Assembly (NCBI RefSeq): GCF_004118285.1
Contig: NZ_SDHY01000006.1
Coordinates: 62,001-126,000, forward strand
Source: Aquirufa rosea
GTDB taxonomy: Bacteria > Bacteroidota > Bacteroidia > Cytophagales > Spirosomataceae
Direction of reading: 5' to 3'
DNA: 64,000 nucleotides
Shown here: positions 8,323-16,312 of the stretch, piece after piece
How positions within the stretch are numbered: position 1 is the first letter of the stretch
Layout of the letters: every line of letters starts with the position of its first letter
The notes under the pieces: model-generated
Database searches by the model: none
The model's input: the letters and a program-made list of their open reading frames with translations, nothing else
Told to the model about the DNA's origin: nothing
Program-made: the position numbers and the translations under genes

Positions 8323-9985
8323 TTTTCTTAAAAAAAGTTTTCAATTCAGGTAAATCCAACGCGTTTAAAGTTAGTGAACGTAAAAGTCCACCTTTTCTAC
8401 CCACTTTTACCCCATATTCCATATCCTTGATGCCCTCTATTTGATGGGCATCGGGGTTGATGGACACATAAATTCCTTTATCCATAGCCTCATAGATATA
8501 GCGCCAATCCAAATCCAATCGATAAGGACTAGCATTCAACTCAATACTAACCCCATTGGCCATACAGGCATCTAGAATTTTATTCATTTGCAAAGGGAAT
8601 CCTGCCCTAGTAAGCAATAAACGACCTGTGGGATGCCCTAAAATAGAAGTATATGGGTTTTCAATGGCCTTAATGACACGAGGCATGGAACGGTCCAAAT
8701 CCATGGCTAACTGCGCATGAACAGAAGCTACTACATAATCAAAGCGAGATAATATTCCCGAATCATAGTCCAAGGAACCATCTGGTAAAATATCGGCTTC
8801 TATACCTTTGAGGATGGCAAAATCAGTCCATTGGGCATTTAATTGATCTATTTCCTCGTGTTGAGCTATTATCCTGTCCTCCTTTAGACCATTGGCATAG
8901 GCAGCATATTGTGAATGGTCTGCTATACCAAAATATTGTAAGCCCAAGGCTCGACAGGCTTCCGCCATTTCTAACAAGGTATTTTTACCATCAGAATAGG
9001 TGGAATGATTGTGCAAACAACCTTTCAAATCTGCATACTGTATTAAATCCTTGGGAGTAAAATGTTTAGACCATTCAAATTCTTTAAACCCTTCCCGCAT
9101 TTCTGGGACGATATAGGGCAAAGAAAGAACTTCGTAAACTTCGGTATCTGAGCTAATTAATTTGGATTGAAAATGCTTATAATACTGTATAGCACTTAAA
9201 TGCTTTGGATGGGCCGTATGTTGGAAAAAGGAACTTTCCCATTGCTCAGGAGCAATAATATGTATATGTATGTCCAGTAAATGACTTTGAAATTTTCCTC
9301 GCCAAGTAAAAGGAGATGACTCTTGAAAATCCTCCTCCATGCCTTCGATGGAATTTATCAAAGCTCCTGCCCCAAAAATTTCAGATGACTGAACTAAAAA
9401 TACGAGCTCAGATATCACCTCACAATTTCTGGACAAATCTCCAGCAATAGCCACATTTTCAAAATGCTGTCGCAAACTATCCTCTAGGATTTGAGCCACC
9501 TGCGTAGCCTTATCCAGGCGTAGTTTTCTGGAATTTTGTTTTAAAAACTGAATATACACGAGCACATTCTCTTGTACCGCCTTACCAAAGCCCTTCAACG
9601 TTTCTAGCTTATTCTCCTCACAGGCGGTAGCCAAATCATCTAAGTCAGTAATGCCTAATTCTTTCCAAATCAAACCAACCTTTTTAGGGCCTAGCCCCTT
9701 GATTTTCAACAGATTTAAAATACCAGGTGGGGTTTGTTCCAACATAGCTTCCAGCTCAGGACTGCTATTGAGCTGAACCAAATCCAAAATGATTTTAACA
9801 ATAGACTTCCCTACTCCGGGAATTTGCAATAATTCAGATTCTGATAAGGAAGATATATTGCCTGGGTATTTATCCAAGCCACGAGCCGCGAAGGCTAAAT
9901 TTTTACTTTTAAACTCATTGATGCCATGTACATCCCATAGTTTCACCAATAATTCTAATGCATCAACAATTTCATCATTTCCCAT
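8312..9985 (-). CDS. PolX-like protein: HhH, degenerate polymerase domain, PHP phosphoesterase
   Basis: A PolX-family DNA repair protein of about 557 residues. Helix-hairpin-helix motifs are at about 53-63 (QIPGVGKSI) and 95-105 (KIKGLGPKK), a Pol beta-like palm follows, and the C-terminal PHP domain begins at about 322. PHP metal ligands are intact: LHNHSTYSDG (about 324-333), ADHS (355-358), HPTGR (451-455) and NPDAH (510-514). In the palm, however, the GS-x-RR and D-x-D motifs that hold the first two catalytic aspartates read GDLSRN (182-187) and SELVF (192-196). DNA synthesis is therefore unlikely, while the 3'-5' exonuclease or AP-endonuclease activity of PHP may remain. I chose the ATG at 9985 over an upstream TTG. 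ogt lies 14 bases upstream on the same strand. Confidence 0.85.
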   Translation of the reverse strand: MGNDEIVDALELLVKLWDVHGINEFKSKNLAFAARGLDKYPGNISSLSESELLQIPGVGKSIVKIILDLVQLNSSPELEAMLEQTPPGILNLLKIKGLGPKKVGLIWKELGITDLDDLATACEENKLETLKGFGKAVQENVLVYIQFLKQNSRKLRLDKATQVAQILEDSLRQHFENVAIAGDLSRNCEVISELVFLVQSSEIFGAGALINSIEGMEEDFQESSPFTWRGKFQSHLLDIHIHIIAPEQWESSFFQHTAHPKHLSAIQYYKHFQSKLISSDTEVYEVLSLPYIVPEMREGFKEFEWSKHFTPKDLIQYADLKGCLHNHSTYSDGKNTLLEMAEACRALGLQYFGIADHSQYAAYANGLKEDRIIAQHEEIDQLNAQWTDFAILKGIEADILPDGSLDYDSGILSRFDYVVASVHAQLAMDLDRSMPRVIKAIENPYTSILGHPTGRLLLTRAGFPLQMNKILDACMANGVSIELNASPYRLDLDWRYIYEAMDKGIYVSINPDAHQIEGIKDMEYGVKVGRKGGLLRSLTLNALDLPELKTFFKKIRS

Positions 9986-9999
9986 TCCCAAAGATAATT

Positions 10000-10485
10000 C
10001 TAAAATAGTTTCAATTGATGACTTAGACCTGGATAACCTTCATGTTTTAATAACCACTCCTTTCTCCAAAGTTCCCCTCGGTAGCCCACCAGGGAGCCAT
10101 CGGAGCCAATTACCCGATGACATGGTATAAGTAATAAAATGGGATTTTGAGCATTAGCATTTCCTACTGCCTGCGCCGCTTTGGGCTGATCAATAAGCTC
10201 TGCAATCTCTTGATAGCTTGATACTTCTGAGACAGGTATTTCCATGAGAGTGGACCATACTTTTTGTTGAAATGGCGTAGCTTTTGAAGTATCCAAAGGA
10301 CTGGTCCATTTCCAACGTGCATTTTCGAAATATCCATCTAGGTTACGAATAACTTCTTCTTGCATACTCATCAAAGATGGGTCCATAAGGTCATTCTCAG
10401 CCTGTTCCACAAATTGCAAAGAAGTTAATCCTTTGGGAGATAGATTTACCTGAATAAAGCCAATGGGCGAATGGTAGAAAAACAT
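10000..10485 (-). CDS. ogt: Methylated-DNA--[protein]-cysteine S-methyltransferase
   Basis: O6-alkylguanine-DNA alkyltransferase, which removes alkyl groups from guanine by suicide transfer to its own cysteine. The active site IPCHRVIGSDG is at about residues 121-131. The Asn hinge (AVGNANAQNP, about 107-116), the helix-turn-helix arginine finger region (FQQKVW, about 69-74) and VGYRGELWRKEWLL (about 134-147) are all present. The length of 161 residues matches Ogt rather than the longer Ada. The downstream PolX protein shares the unit, making a small DNA-repair operon. A repeat element begins only 3 bases upstream of the start codon, so its promoter lies within or beyond that repeat. Confidence 0.93.
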   Translation of the reverse strand: MFFYHSPIGFIQVNLSPKGLTSLQFVEQAENDLMDPSLMSMQEEVIRNLDGYFENARWKWTSPLDTSKATPFQQKVWSTLMEIPVSEVSSYQEIAELIDQPKAAQAVGNANAQNPILLLIPCHRVIGSDGSLVGYRGELWRKEWLLKHEGYPGLSHQLKLF

Positions 10486-10488
10486 GAT

Positions 10489-10706
10489 ATAAGTTATAAA
10501 TTATAAATGTCAGGTGATTTGTCTTGAGGTAAGTAGACAGTTTTTGGAAAAAAATTTCATTAGAAATCAAGTGTTCGACCAAAAATCAGAATCTATATTT
10601 TTAAAATTAAACTAATTCTAGGATAACTGAAACAGATTCTTTTGAATGAAGGCATGGTCATAGTTCAATTGAGCCTCACCATTCATAATCCATAATTTAT
10701 AATTAA
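10489..10706. repeat. Degenerate intergenic element bounded by TTATAAATTAT inverted repeats
   Basis: The 293-base spacer between the divergent ogt and ATP-grasp genes holds no credible ORF. It starts with ATAAGTTATAAATTAT (10489-10504), which is identical to 43598-43613, and ends with a block at 10685-10706 whose ATAATCCATAAT part is identical to 43659-43670. TTATAAATTAT (10494-10504) and ATAATTTATAA (10692-10702) are exact reverse complements. Together they look like the two ends of a decayed small mobile or repetitive element that also occurs near 43.6 kb. The core is otherwise featureless AT-rich DNA. Confidence 0.55.
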
Positions 10707-10778
10707 TCGTCTCTTTTTTTTCCAGAAATAAAATCCTAAATTAATTGTTAATCAAGCATTCAGACAAAATATAGGCCT

Positions 10779-12209
10779 ATGAATTTCTCATTTAAAGATT
10801 ATCAAACAGAGGGTTTTTACGACGAAATGTTCAGCCCAGAAGGAGAGCTTCGTGAGGGATATGAACCATTCAAAGAGCGTGTAGAACAATTAAGCAAGGA
10901 AGAGTTTTTACGAAGACAGCAATCGGCAGAGAGGGCTTTGATGGCCATGGGGATCACCTTTAATGTCTACTCGGAAAATGAAGGTACAGAGCGAATCATG
11001 CCTGTAGACATTATTCCCAGAATTGTGAATGCCAGCGATTGGGCGAATGTGGAAAAGGGTTTAGTGCAGCGTATTACTGCTTTGAATTTGTTTTTGTCCG
11101 ATATCTATTCGGATCAACAAATCATCAAAGACGGCATTATTCCAAAAGAAGTTATATACTCTTCCAAGAATTATTTGGTCCCATGCATGGGTATTAAGCC
11201 TCCCAAAAACATCTGGATTCATATCACTGGTACAGACTTGATCCGTGGGGATCAGGGAGAGTTTATGGTATTGGAAGATAACCTGCGTTGTCCCTCAGGC
11301 GTATCCTATATGCTAGAAAACCGTGAGTTATTCAAACAAACCTTTCCGGAGGTGGTGGCCAAAACCCAAATTAGAACTATCTCTGACTACCCGCATAAAT
11401 TATTGGAGATGTTGCGCTTCATCAGCGACCGTCCGGAGCCTACCGTGGTGGTTTTAACCCCAGGAATTTATAATTCAGCCTATTTTGAGCATTCTTATTT
11501 GGCGCAACAAATGGGCGTGGAATTGGTGGATGCCCGAGATTTGGTGGTGCATGAAGGCTATGTGAAAATGCGGACTACCAAGGGTTTCAAGGTTGTGGAT
11601 GTGATTTACCGACGAATAGACGATACTTTTTTAGATCCTAAGACCTTTAACCCCGATTCATTGATAGGAATACCAGGTATTTTTGATGTCTATAAAAATG
11701 GTCGTGTGGCTTTAGCCAATGCCCCAGGTACAGGTGTAGCAGATGATAAAGTGATTTATGCCTATGTACCTAAGATCATCAAATACTATTTGGGGGAAGA
11801 CCCGATATTACCCAATGTAGAAACTTATATCTGTGGTGAAGAAACAGATCGAAAGTATGTTTTGGAAAATATCAATAAACTGGTGGTAAAAGAAGCAAAT
11901 GAAGCAGGAGGATATGGTATGTTGATTGGACCAAAATCCACGAAAGCAGAGCAGGAAAGGTTTAAGCAATACATTTTGGCTAATCCCAGAAATTACATTG
12001 CCCAACCTACTATCTCCCTATCCCGAGTACCTTGTTTGATTGAAGATCATGCAGAAGGCCGACATGTGGATTTGAGACCATATATTCTTTATGGCAATGA
12101 GGTAAAAGTAATCCCAGGAGGTTTAACTCGCGTAGCATTACGCAAAGGCTCCTTGGTAGTCAATTCCTCTCAAGGCGGTGGCTCAAAGGATACGTGGGTG
12201 CTTTATTAA
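10779..12209 (+). CDS. Circularly permuted type 2 ATP-grasp protein (DUF404/DUF407)
   Basis: A predicted ATP-dependent carboxylate-amine ligase of the circularly permuted ATP-grasp group. The N-terminal YDEMFSPEGELREGYEPF (about residues 13-30) is characteristic, as are LEDNLRCPSGVSYMLENR (about 167-184), YRRIDDTFLDP (about 284-294), KEANEAGGYGM (about 372-382) and the final SSQGGGSKDTWVL. The length of 476 residues is normal. In most genomes this gene sits beside an alpha-E (DUF403) protein and a transglutaminase-like protease, a set proposed to make and process a peptide-like product. Neither partner is adjacent here, since the next gene is the convergent lysA. The substrate is unknown. Confidence 0.85.
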   Translation: MNFSFKDYQTEGFYDEMFSPEGELREGYEPFKERVEQLSKEEFLRRQQSAERALMAMGITFNVYSENEGTERIMPVDIIPRIVNASDWANVEKGLVQRITALNLFLSDIYSDQQIIKDGIIPKEVIYSSKNYLVPCMGIKPPKNIWIHITGTDLIRGDQGEFMVLEDNLRCPSGVSYMLENRELFKQTFPEVVAKTQIRTISDYPHKLLEMLRFISDRPEPTVVVLTPGIYNSAYFEHSYLAQQMGVELVDARDLVVHEGYVKMRTTKGFKVVDVIYRRIDDTFLDPKTFNPDSLIGIPGIFDVYKNGRVALANAPGTGVADDKVIYAYVPKIIKYYLGEDPILPNVETYICGEETDRKYVLENINKLVVKEANEAGGYGMLIGPKSTKAEQERFKQYILANPRNYIAQPTISLSRVPCLIEDHAEGRHVDLRPYILYGNEVKVIPGGLTRVALRKGSLVVNSSQGGGSKDTWVLY

Positions 12210-12343
12210 TGGTGAATTGTAAATGGTAAATGGTAAATGGTAAATGGTGAATGGTAAATGGTTAGTGATAATTGGTAAATGGTAGATGATTTAGAGTTTC
12301 TGACAAATTATCTTAGTTAATTTACCGCTAACCATTTACCATT
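12210..12343. repeat. Tandem 7-bp AAATGGT array with closing inverted repeat
   Basis: Starting right after the ATP-grasp stop, the unit TAAATGG is repeated about four times in perfect register, then continues in decayed form to about 12290. AATGGTAAATGGTTAG (12250-12265) is exactly complementary to 12328-12343, so transcripts from either side could fold into a long hairpin with a 62-base loop. The right arm reaches into the lysA stop codon. GAATTGTAAATGG (12214-12226) recurs twice near 43.55 kb. Replication slippage plus a terminator role between convergent genes is plausible. Confidence 0.7.
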
Positions 12344-13577
12344 AAAATATCTGGTTTCTCACCAAATCCTCCAAAGTATCTCTTTTCCTAATAAGTTTGG
12401 CTTCAGATTGATCCACCAAGACTTCCGCTGGCAGGAAACGAGAATTATAATGAGAAGCCATGGTAAAACCATAGGCTCCTGCATTCGCAAAAGCAATGAT
12501 ATCACCTTCATGTACCTCGTTTAAAATTCTTTCATTTTGATTGCCTTCAAAATCAAAAGAGAAAGTATCTGTTTCACAAATATTCCCCACCACTCGATAA
12601 GCCTCTTGTTGCGCATCAGATTCATTGGAGGCGTTGAAAATGTAGTGGTATGAACCATACATCATCGGGCGAATCAAATGATTTAATCCTGAGTTGATCC
12701 CCAAAAAGGTCTTAACAGGATCACGCTTTACTACGGTGGCTTGGGTCAATAAGGTCCCTGCTTCTGAAACCAAAAATTTACCTGGCTCCACCCAAAGCTT
12801 CAATTCTTTGCCATAATGAGCGCAAAATTTCAAGAAAGCATTGCCCATGATTTGACCTATCTCCTGCATATTTACCCCCGGATCTTCGGGTGAATAAGGC
12901 ACCTTAAACCCTCCCCCCAAATCCATCAATTCTAAATCTGGAAAATCTTGAGCAAATTCAAATAAAGCCGATGCCGCCATTTCAAAGGTCTTCCCGTCTT
13001 TGATATCTGAACCGGTATGTTGATGTAAACCAATTACCCTAATTTGATATTGGTTGACCAAATCCAAAATTTCCTTTTTCTGATGAATAGAAATACCAAA
13101 TTTAGATTCTGGATGAGCGGTCATGATTTTAGCATTTCCTCCTCCGAAAACATGCGGTTTAATCCGAAGCAAACAAGGAATTGTCTGCCCATATTTTTGA
13201 CCAAACTTCTCTAAAACCGACAAGTTATCAAGGTTGACAATGGCACCTTTGGAAACAGCCCATTCAATCTCAGAAAAATCGACTCCACTTGGTGTAAATG
13301 TAATTTGGCTACCTTGGTAACCTGCCAATAAACCTAATTCTAATTCCTGAGGAGAAACCACATCCAAATCTACCCCTTCCGCTAACATTAACTTTAAAAT
13401 GGAGATATTGGTGTTGGCCTTACACGCGTACTTAATGGATAAGGATATATCATCAAATGCACTTCTCAGAACCGAAATTTTTTCTCTAATTTTGTCGGCA
13501 TTATATACGTAAAGAGGTGTACCAAATTGCTTGGCAAGATTTGTCAAAGGAATACCTTGAATGGAATAATAGGCCAT
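12342..13577 (-). CDS. lysA: Diaminopimelate decarboxylase
   Basis: A PLP-dependent fold III decarboxylase that turns meso-diaminopimelate into lysine, the last step of lysine synthesis. The PLP lysine is in IKYACKANTN (about residues 37-46). HQHTGSDIKDG (about 192-202) takes the place of the usual HIGSQ region, GGGFKVPY (about 222-229) is the glycine loop and WVEPGKF (about 264-270) is present. CETDTF (about 337-342) carries the conserved Cys-Glu, and AGAYGFTMASHYN is near the end. I start at the ATG at 13577 (MAYYSIQGIP) rather than an upstream TTG, because the family begins there. The length is then 411 residues. It is monocistronic and divergent from the PhoD gene. Confidence 0.92.
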   Translation of the reverse strand: MAYYSIQGIPLTNLAKQFGTPLYVYNADKIREKISVLRSAFDDISLSIKYACKANTNISILKLMLAEGVDLDVVSPQELELGLLAGYQGSQITFTPSGVDFSEIEWAVSKGAIVNLDNLSVLEKFGQKYGQTIPCLLRIKPHVFGGGNAKIMTAHPESKFGISIHQKKEILDLVNQYQIRVIGLHQHTGSDIKDGKTFEMAASALFEFAQDFPDLELMDLGGGFKVPYSPEDPGVNMQEIGQIMGNAFLKFCAHYGKELKLWVEPGKFLVSEAGTLLTQATVVKRDPVKTFLGINSGLNHLIRPMMYGSYHYIFNASNESDAQQEAYRVVGNICETDTFSFDFEGNQNERILNEVHEGDIIAFANAGAYGFTMASHYNSRFLPAEVLVDQSEAKLIRKRDTLEDLVRNQIF

Positions 13578-13595
13578 TATACATAAATTAAGCCA

Positions 13596-13631
13596 CAAAG
13601 ATAGTGCTAATCTTCTTATCTATGCAGTCAA
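13596..13631 (-). promoter_or_regulatory. Promoter of lysA
   Basis: On the minus strand TATCTTTG lies at 13596-13603 and a TTG at 13629-13631, with a 25-base spacer. The -7 box is 18 bases from the lysA ATG at 13577, implying a leader of only about ten bases. This also supports choosing that ATG over the TTG at 13598. Confidence 0.5.
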
Positions 13632-14962
13632 CAAACAAAATAAGACAAATCCTCCTTTACCTACTCCTAGGTTTTATTTCCCAATTTTCTACTTGGGCTC
13701 AAGTGAAAAGTGGCCCTATGCTAGGCTATTCAGAGATGAAAGAAGTTTTGATATGGGTACAAACACAAAAACCATCAGAAGTTCAAATAAAATATTGGGA
13801 GAAAGGAACTGATCCTAGTAAAACTGCCCACCTAAGTACATCTTTTAACACCCAAAAAGCGCAAGCCAACATTGCAAAAATTATTGCCGATGAGATGAGC
13901 ATGGGAAAAAAATACTCGTATGAAGTATGGGTGGATCGTAAAAAAGTGAACTTTGACTATCCACTAGAATTTCAAACCCAAGCGCTTTGGCAATACCGTA
14001 GCGATCCTCCTTCCTTTAGTTTCGCGGTTGGTTCCTGCAATTATATCAATGAGGAAGCCACCGACAGACCTGGCAGACCCTATGGAGGTGCCGATGAAAT
14101 TTATCAGGCGATTTATCAGAAAAAACCTGATTTTATGATTTGGGGAGGAGATAATTTCTATTACCGTGAAGCGGATTGGAATACAAGAACGGGTATGATC
14201 CACCGGAATGACCATACACGTGGACAAAAATCCATGCAACCCTTGCTGGCCAGTACCCACCACTATGCCATTTGGGATGACCATGACTATGGTCCTAATG
14301 ATGCTGATAGGTCATTTGCACTGAAGCATACTTCCTTGGAGTTATTTAAATTGTACTGGGGTAATCCTAATTTCATTTTCCCCAATGAAGCCGTTACAGG
14401 AATGTTCCAATGGGCCGATGTCGAGTTTTTCATGATGGATGACCGATGGTTTAAAGCCCCTAATGATGAGAAGAATCCTTCCAAGGATTATTTTGGACAA
14501 AAGCAGTTACAATGGTTGCTGGATGCGTTAACAACCAGTAGAGCTAGTTTTAAAATTGTTGTCAATGGTGGACAAGTGATTAATCCAGCCAAGGTTTTTG
14601 AAAATATGGCTAATTATGAACAAGAGCATACACAGCTATTGAAAGAGATTAAAAATAGAAATATTCCCGGTGTATTATTTATATCGGGTGATAGACACTG
14701 GTCAAGTTTTTGGAAAATGGAACGCCCAGGCACTTATCCTTTATATGATTTAACCGTTTCCCCTTTAACCGCAGGAACGGCAATTCCCGCTCCACAGGAT
14801 TTAAACTCCATGTTAGTACCGGGTACAGTAACTAAAGAAAGGTCTTTTGCTTATATAACGGTGAGTGGTCCATTAAAAGATCGTATATTAGAGATTAATT
14901 TAGTGAATGCTGAGGGTAAAGAATTGTGGAAACAACGTATCACGTCTAGTCAGTTAAAATAA
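13622..14962 (+). CDS. PhoD-like alkaline phosphatase family protein
   Basis: An exported metallophosphoesterase of the PhoD superfamily, likely a phosphomonoesterase or phosphodiesterase used to obtain phosphate. A signal peptide (LLYLLLGFISQFSTWAQ) covers about residues 10-27 from the ATG at 13622, preferred over a GTG at 13604. Metal-binding motifs include FAVGSCNY (about 133-140), WGGDNFYYRE (about 175-184), WDDHDYGPNDAD (about 216-227), VNGGQVI (near 315) and SGDRHWSSF (about 356-364). The length of about 446 residues is typical. It leads an operon with an OsmC-like gene (1-base gap) and thyA (3-base gap); these three have no obvious shared pathway. Confidence 0.85.
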   Translation: MQSTNKIRQILLYLLLGFISQFSTWAQVKSGPMLGYSEMKEVLIWVQTQKPSEVQIKYWEKGTDPSKTAHLSTSFNTQKAQANIAKIIADEMSMGKKYSYEVWVDRKKVNFDYPLEFQTQALWQYRSDPPSFSFAVGSCNYINEEATDRPGRPYGGADEIYQAIYQKKPDFMIWGGDNFYYREADWNTRTGMIHRNDHTRGQKSMQPLLASTHHYAIWDDHDYGPNDADRSFALKHTSLELFKLYWGNPNFIFPNEAVTGMFQWADVEFFMMDDRWFKAPNDEKNPSKDYFGQKQLQWLLDALTTSRASFKIVVNGGQVINPAKVFENMANYEQEHTQLLKEIKNRNIPGVLFISGDRHWSSFWKMERPGTYPLYDLTVSPLTAGTAIPAPQDLNSMLVPGTVTKERSFAYITVSGPLKDRILEINLVNAEGKELWKQRITSSQLK

Positions 14963-14963
14963 C

Positions 14964-15401
14964 ATGGAAGTAGTATTACATCGAGTAGATCAAGATTTTC
15001 ATTTTGAGGCCAGAGGTAGTTCATCGGTGCCTGTTCACATTGATGCCGCTGAGAACATTGGTGGTCATAATGCTGGCGCAAGACCCATGGAGTTGTTGCT
15101 CATGGGCTTAGGTGGTTGCACAGCCATAGATGTCATTTTGATACTTAAAAAACAAAGACAAGTAGTGGATGATTTCCAAATTAGGATATCGGGGACACGA
15201 GAAAAAATTGAAGGAACAGAGAAAACTCCATTTAGAGTTATAAATATCCAATTTGAATTGAAAGGAAATATTGATGGAGGAAAGGCATTAAAAGCCATTC
15301 AAATGTCCATGGATAAGTATTGCTCTGCTACAGCCCAACTGGAGCCTAGTTCGACCATCACTCACTCGCTTTTGTTAAACGGAAACGTATTTGAACAATA
15401 A
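14964..15401 (+). CDS. OsmC family protein
   Basis: A thiol-dependent peroxidase-fold protein of the OsmC/Ohr superfamily. The first conserved cysteine is in GLGGCTAIDVI (about residues 48-58) and the second in KYCSATAQL (about 112-120), at the spacing used for the resolving pair in organic hydroperoxide reductases. The length of 145 residues is usual. It lies between the PhoD-like gene and thyA and is co-transcribed with both. Whether it is a true peroxidase or one of the uncharacterised YhfA-like OsmC proteins cannot be decided here. Confidence 0.87.
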   Translation: MEVVLHRVDQDFHFEARGSSSVPVHIDAAENIGGHNAGARPMELLLMGLGGCTAIDVILILKKQRQVVDDFQIRISGTREKIEGTEKTPFRVINIQFELKGNIDGGKALKAIQMSMDKYCSATAQLEPSSTITHSLLLNGNVFEQ

Positions 15402-15404
15402 TTC

Positions 15405-16199
15405 ATGAAAGCATATTTAGATCTTTTACGTCATATTAAAGAACATGGTACTAAGAAATCTGACCGTACAGGTACAGGAACTTTGAGCGTTTTTGGATAT
15501 CAAATGCGCTTCAATTTAGCGGAAGGCTTTCCCATGGTGACTACTAAGAAATTACATACCAAATCCATCATTCACGAATTGCTTTGGTTCTTGAAAGGTG
15601 AAACCAATATTAAGTACTTAAAAGATCATGATGTGTCTATTTGGGATGAATGGGCTGATTCAAAGGGAGACTTAGGTCCTGTCTATGGAAAACAATGGCG
15701 TTCTTGGGAGGGATCAAATGGACAAGTAATTGATCAGATTAAAGAAGTAATTCATACCCTTAAAACGAATCCAGATTCCAGAAGAATCATTGTTTCTGCG
15801 TGGAATGTAGCTGATTTACCCAAAATGGCATTGATGCCTTGTCATGCGCTATTCCAATTTTATGTAGCTGATGGCAAATTGTCTTGTCAGCTATACCAAA
15901 GATCTGCCGACGTATTTTTAGGTGTGCCTTTTAACATTGCGAGCTATGCCTTATTAACTATGATGATAGCCCAAGTATGTGATTTAGGCTTAGGTGATTT
16001 CATTTGGACCGGTGGAGATACCCATTTATATTCCAATCACATGGAACAGGTGGAAAAGCAATTATCTAGAGAGCCTAGACCATTACCTCAGATGAAAATC
16101 AATCCCGCGATTAAGGATATTTTCGAATTTACTTTCGAGGATTTTACCTTGGAAAATTATGACCCACATCCAGGAATTAAGGCACCAGTGGCAGTTTAA
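15405..16199 (+). CDS. thyA: Thymidylate synthase
   Basis: ThyA methylates dUMP to dTMP with methylenetetrahydrofolate. At 264 residues it has the same length as the E. coli enzyme. It carries the catalytic loop [12 protein letters not shown] (Cys near residue 146), the Arg cluster [11 protein letters not shown] (about 124-134), [20 protein letters not shown] (about 163-182) and the C-terminal [10 protein letters not shown]. The opening [12 protein letters not shown] and DRTGTGT are also canonical. It is the last gene of the PhoD-OsmC-thyA unit. The dihydrofolate reductase gene that often follows thyA is absent here; a palindromic repeat and the convergent MoxR gene come next. Confidence 0.96.
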   Translation: MKAYLDLLRHIKEHGTKKSDRTGTGTLSVFGYQMRFNLAEGFPMVTTKKLHTKSIIHELLWFLKGETNIKYLKDHDVSIWDEWADSKGDLGPVYGKQWRSWEGSNGQVIDQIKEVIHTLKTNPDSRRIIVSAWNVADLPKMALMPCHALFQFYVADGKLSCQLYQRSADVFLGVPFNIASYALLTMMIAQVCDLGLGDFIWTGGDTHLYSNHMEQVEKQLSREPRPLPQMKINPAIKDIFEFTFEDFTLENYDPHPGIKAPVAV

Positions 16200-16203
16200 A
16201 TGA

Positions 16204-16312
16204 AGAATGTAGAATTTCTTGTCCTGATATAGGTTGATTTTAGGTCTATTATTAATTCATAATAAAATTGTCTTGTACTAAAACTATTTAGCTAAAAACA
16301 ATTCTACCTTCT
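16204..16312. repeat. Small element with 13-bp terminal inverted repeats (family with 48268-48347)
   Basis: AGAATGTAGAATT (16204-16216) and AATTCTACCTTCT (16300-16312) are reverse complements at 12 of 13 positions. Between them, CTTGTCCTGATATAGGTTGA begins a stretch of about 48 bases that aligns with 48268-48316 at roughly three quarters identity. Both copies lie between convergent genes. This suggests a MITE-like non-autonomous element or remnant insertion-sequence end. It contains no ORF. The right repeat overlaps the last two bases of the MoxR gene. Confidence 0.6.

Noticed and set aside
10397..10582. 61-residue open frame across the ogt start
   Set aside because: It overlaps ogt and the repeat element in another frame and shows no plausible start or family pattern.
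12210..12290. CRISPR-like array of short repeats
   Set aside because: The unit is 7 bp with no spacers and no cas genes nearby. It is a simple tandem repeat.
13964..14284. 106-residue open frame antisense to the PhoD-like gene
   Set aside because: It is fully inside the metal-binding part of a strong CDS on the other strand.
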